From assembly GCA_020720525.1 (NCBI GenBank), contig DYON01000131.1, positions 1 through 7,371 on the forward strand: a stretch of DNA of 7,371 bases. Reading direction: 5' to 3'. The position numbers and the translations under genes are program-made. Below, one piece after another: positions 6,281-7,371 of this stretch (positions are counted from its first letter, which is position 1; each line of letters starts with the position of its first letter). The notes beneath the pieces were generated by a model. It was not told where the DNA came from, did not search any database, and saw only the letters and a list, made by a program, of their open reading frames with translations. This DNA comes from Acetofilamentum sp. (GTDB lineage Bacteria > Bacteroidota > Bacteroidia > Bacteroidales > DTU049).

Positions 6281-7081
6281 ATGCAAAAACAAATCAAAAC
6301 CCCTATTTCATACTATGGGGGCAAGCAGTCCATGCTTAAAGAAATTTTACCTCTGATCCCAAAGCATCGAATTTACATTGAACCATTCTTTGGTGGAGGA
6401 GCTGTTTTTTGGGCAAAAGAGCCATCAAAAACGGAGATTATTAACGATGTCAACATGAACATCGTAAATTTTTATGAAGTCTTAAAACACAGCTATTTTG
6501 ACCTTAGAAAATCAGTAGAACAAACACTACACAGTCGAGAGACGTATAAAAGAGCCATGATTATTTACGAAAGCCCATGGTTATTTCCTGACTTTCCTGT
6601 TGTTAGGGCGTGGGCGTTTTGGGTTGTAACAAATCAAGGGTTTTCCACAAAGATAGGAACTTGGGGTTACGATAGAGACAAAAGGCCGTATACGATTCAG
6701 AATAAAATCGATGCATTTCAAGAGGTGCTATCGGATCGGCTTAGATATACTCAGATAGAGCAAAATGATGCTCACAAGGTATTAGCGAGCCGAGATGCTA
6801 TTGATGCATTTGCCTACGTTGACCCTCCTTATATTGATTCAGATCAAGGACATTATGGTGGTTATACCCATGAACACTTCAGAAGAGATCTTGATGCACT
6901 TTCGACATTCAAAGGTAAATTTTTGCTTAGTTCTTATCCATCAGACATATTAGATGAATATGTAAAAAAATATGGGTGGTATCAACAGACATTCGAGAAA
7001 ACACTCAGTGCATCAAATGGAGCAGTAGTAAAGAGTAGGAGAAAGAAAATTGAGGTTTTAACTGCAAACTATAAGATATAA
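6281..7081 (+). CDS. D12-class (Dam-type) DNA adenine N6-methyltransferase
   Basis: A 266-residue enzyme predicted to transfer a methyl group from S-adenosylmethionine to adenine N6 in DNA. It carries the D12 motifs in order: PISYYGGKQSM (8-18, motif X), EPFFGGGAVFW (34-44, the F-x-G-G-G SAM-binding motif I), EIINDVNMNIVNFY (about 56-69, the Dam-family 'INDIN..LINFY' region) and DPPY at 181-184 (catalytic motif IV, at gaccctcct, 6821-6829). Further C-terminal is FLLSSY. The length suits full-size Dam proteins, so it looks intact. The ATG at 6281 lies 13 bases after the fibre stop. An in-frame TTG at 6251 would overlap the fibre gene and is rejected. No cognate restriction endonuclease is visible, so it is probably a solitary phage methyltransferase that may protect phage DNA from host restriction. 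The target sequence is unknown. GATC occurs repeatedly in the window and is not obviously depleted. Confidence 0.9.
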   Translation: MQKQIKTPISYYGGKQSMLKEILPLIPKHRIYIEPFFGGGAVFWAKEPSKTEIINDVNMNIVNFYEVLKHSYFDLRKSVEQTLHSRETYKRAMIIYESPWLFPDFPVVRAWAFWVVTNQGFSTKIGTWGYDRDKRPYTIQNKIDAFQEVLSDRLRYTQIEQNDAHKVLASRDAIDAFAYVDPPYIDSDQGHYGGYTHEHFRRDLDALSTFKGKFLLSSYPSDILDEYVKKYGWYQQTFEKTLSASNGAVVKSRRKKIEVLTANYKI

Positions 7082-7149
7082 AAAAATGCAGGGCTTTGCA
7101 TACTTGATAATCTCACGTAAACGTTCCTTGCGGAGACGTTAGCCCTGCA
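7080..7149 (-). terminator. Intrinsic terminator of the minus-strand RNA, possibly also ends the operon
   Basis: The stem TGCAGGGCT / AGCCCTGCA is followed on the minus strand directly by seven Ts (complement of the A-run 7080-7086), the pattern of a Rho-independent terminator. The enclosed 45 bases include the GNRA hairpin. The T-run overlaps the methyltransferase stop codon (7079-7081), so the two transcripts would converge. On the plus strand the same hairpin is followed by a broken T-tract (ATATTTTTA, from 7152), so it may terminate the late operon only weakly. Confidence 0.55.
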
Positions 7150-7188
7150 CTATATTTTTACAGCATGTTGTGGATTATCTTTGTATGC
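7082..7188 (-). ncRNA. Candidate structured small RNA on the minus strand
   Basis: Read on the minus strand, this stretch has the make-up of a free-standing small RNA. A 5' leader is followed by an outer stem TGCAGGGCT (complement of 7141-7149) paired with AGCCCTGCA (complement of 7087-7095), a perfect 9-bp pairing. Inside lies a second hairpin (7120-7140): AACGT, bulged C, TCC, loop GCAA, then GGA and ACGTT. GCAA is a GNRA tetraloop; on the plus strand the loop would be TTGC, which is not stabilising. This favours the minus strand as the functional RNA. Between hairpin and closing arm lie 24 unpaired bases (7096-7119), a possible target-pairing stretch. The 3' stem arm runs straight into seven Us. 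A promoter-like signal lies just upstream (7193-7224). I do not recognise an Rfam family, and no homologues or expression are known. Confidence 0.5.
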
Positions 7189-7200
7189 GTTGCAAAGATA
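7176..7200. repeat. Inverted repeat (8-bp arms) overlapping the -7 element
   Basis: TATCTTTG (7176-7183) and CAAAGATA (7193-7200) form a perfect 8-bp inverted repeat with a 9-base centre (tatgcgttg). The right arm is the -7 box of the minus-strand promoter, and the centre holds its probable start site. A dyad of this size over a start site is a plausible repressor operator. Alternatively, the left arm is a plus-strand -7 box, but no TTTG lies at the right distance upstream. Confidence 0.6.
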
Positions 7201-7224
7201 TGTACTTTTCTCAAAATGTACAAC
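7193..7224 (-). promoter_or_regulatory. Bacteroidetes-type promoter for the minus-strand RNA
   Basis: On the minus strand, TATCTTTG (7200 down to 7193) matches the Bacteroides -7 consensus TAnnTTTG at all fixed positions. GTTG (7224 to 7221) lies exactly 20 bases upstream, matching three of four bases of the TTTG -33 element at the usual spacing. The transcript would begin at roughly 7186-7189 and run left into the candidate small RNA. This is pattern matching only. Confidence 0.5.
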
Positions 7225-7268
7225 CATTGTCTAAAAACTTTTTAAAATAACGACTGTGTGTTTTTTTT

Positions 7269-7302
7269 GGAACTTTTCGTTTTAAGAAAACGGAGCTTTT
7301 CG
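7269..7302. repeat. Pair of 11-base direct repeats GGA(A/G)CTTTTCG
   Basis: GGAACTTTTCG (7269-7279) and GGAGCTTTTCG (7292-7302) differ at one base and start 23 bases apart, close to two helical turns, so a bound protein would meet both on one DNA face. Between them CGTTTT-AAG-AAAACG (7278-7292) forms a 6-bp inverted repeat. Such spacing suits transposase, integration-factor or repressor sites near a phage end. The binding protein is unknown. Confidence 0.45.
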
Positions 7303-7332
7303 ATTTGGCGATTATACAAATATCAGTACATC

Positions 7333-7348
7333 AAAAACTTTTGTTTTT
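7333..7348. repeat. Short AT hairpin AAAAAC-TTTT-GTTTTT
   Basis: AAAAAC (7333-7338) and GTTTTT (7343-7348) form a 6-bp stem with a 4-base loop. The stem has only one G-C pair, so it is weak as an RNA terminator. It sits directly next to the right arm of the 11-bp inverted repeat and may simply reflect local A/T composition. Confidence 0.3.
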
Positions 7349-7371
7349 AAAAAACACACCCACAAAAAAGG

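Larger units (their letters stand above)
7256..7359. repeat. 11-bp perfect inverted repeat enclosing 82 bases
   Basis: GTGTGTTTTTT (7256-7266) and AAAAAACACAC (7349-7359) are perfect inverted copies. The T-run of the left arm extends to 7268. The enclosed DNA contains two direct repeats and two short hairpins and has no open frame of note. The outward TG...CA polarity is typical of Mu-like and transposon ends, but no flanking target-site duplication is evident. It could also be a regulatory segment for a gene beyond the window. Arms are low in complexity, which weakens the case. Confidence 0.5.

Noticed and set aside
7176..7183. TATCTTTG as a plus-strand -7 promoter box driving a gene beyond the window.
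   Set aside because: No TTTG-like -33 element lies 18-21 bases upstream, and the same bases are explained as one arm of the dyad.
7165..7245. A 26-residue plus-strand frame starting ATGTTGTGG, with a hydrophobic N-terminus, overlapping the small-RNA promoter.
   Set aside because: It is very short, has no ribosome-binding or promoter support on the plus strand, and lies across the dyad and the minus-strand promoter; chance is the simplest explanation.
1..7371. Depletion of GATC as a sign that the Dam-like enzyme acts at GATC or that the phage avoids restriction.
   Set aside because: GATC is seen at more than ten places by eye in AT-rich DNA, so no clear depletion can be claimed without a proper count and model.

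Overview
The window looks like the late tail/baseplate end of a Mu-like (contractile-tail type) prophage or phage of a Bacteroidetes host. Four things point there. The DNA is AT-rich. Starts are preceded by A/T-rich stretches with no clear Shine-Dalgarno. A Bacteroidetes-type promoter signal (TAnnTTTG) is present. The proteins also resemble, from memory of family patterns, structural genes of Bacteroidetes Mu-like prophages. No database search was possible, so names are family-level.

Positions 1-7081 form one tightly packed plus-strand operon, with gaps of at most 18 bases and several stop/start overlaps. In order it holds: the 3' end of an upstream gene (possibly the spike/gpV protein); a gp25/Mu gp46-like baseplate wedge protein; a small LysM-like tail protein; a two-part protein of unknown role; a small helical protein of unknown role; a beta-helix tail-spike-like protein; another unknown; a baseplate J/Mu gp47-like protein; a Mu gp48/P2 gpI-like protein; a long fibre-like protein; and a D12-class (Dam-type) adenine DNA methyltransferase. 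The wedge, J-like and gp48/I-like proteins would build the baseplate. The LysM-like protein probably helps join tube and baseplate, and the beta-helix and fibre proteins are candidates for host-surface binding. The methyltransferase probably marks phage DNA against host restriction.

Positions 7082-7371 carry no convincing protein gene but are structured. The most interesting element is a candidate minus-strand small RNA of about 105 nt at roughly 7082-7188. It has its own Bacteroidetes-type promoter (7193-7224), a 9-bp closing stem, an inner hairpin with a GNRA tetraloop on the minus strand only, a 24-nt unpaired stretch and a terminal U-tract that abuts the methyltransferase stop codon. Beyond it, 7250-7371 holds an 11-bp inverted repeat enclosing two 11-base direct repeats and short hairpins. 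These could be protein-binding sites near a phage end or a small regulatory or mobile sequence, but the function cannot be settled from this window.
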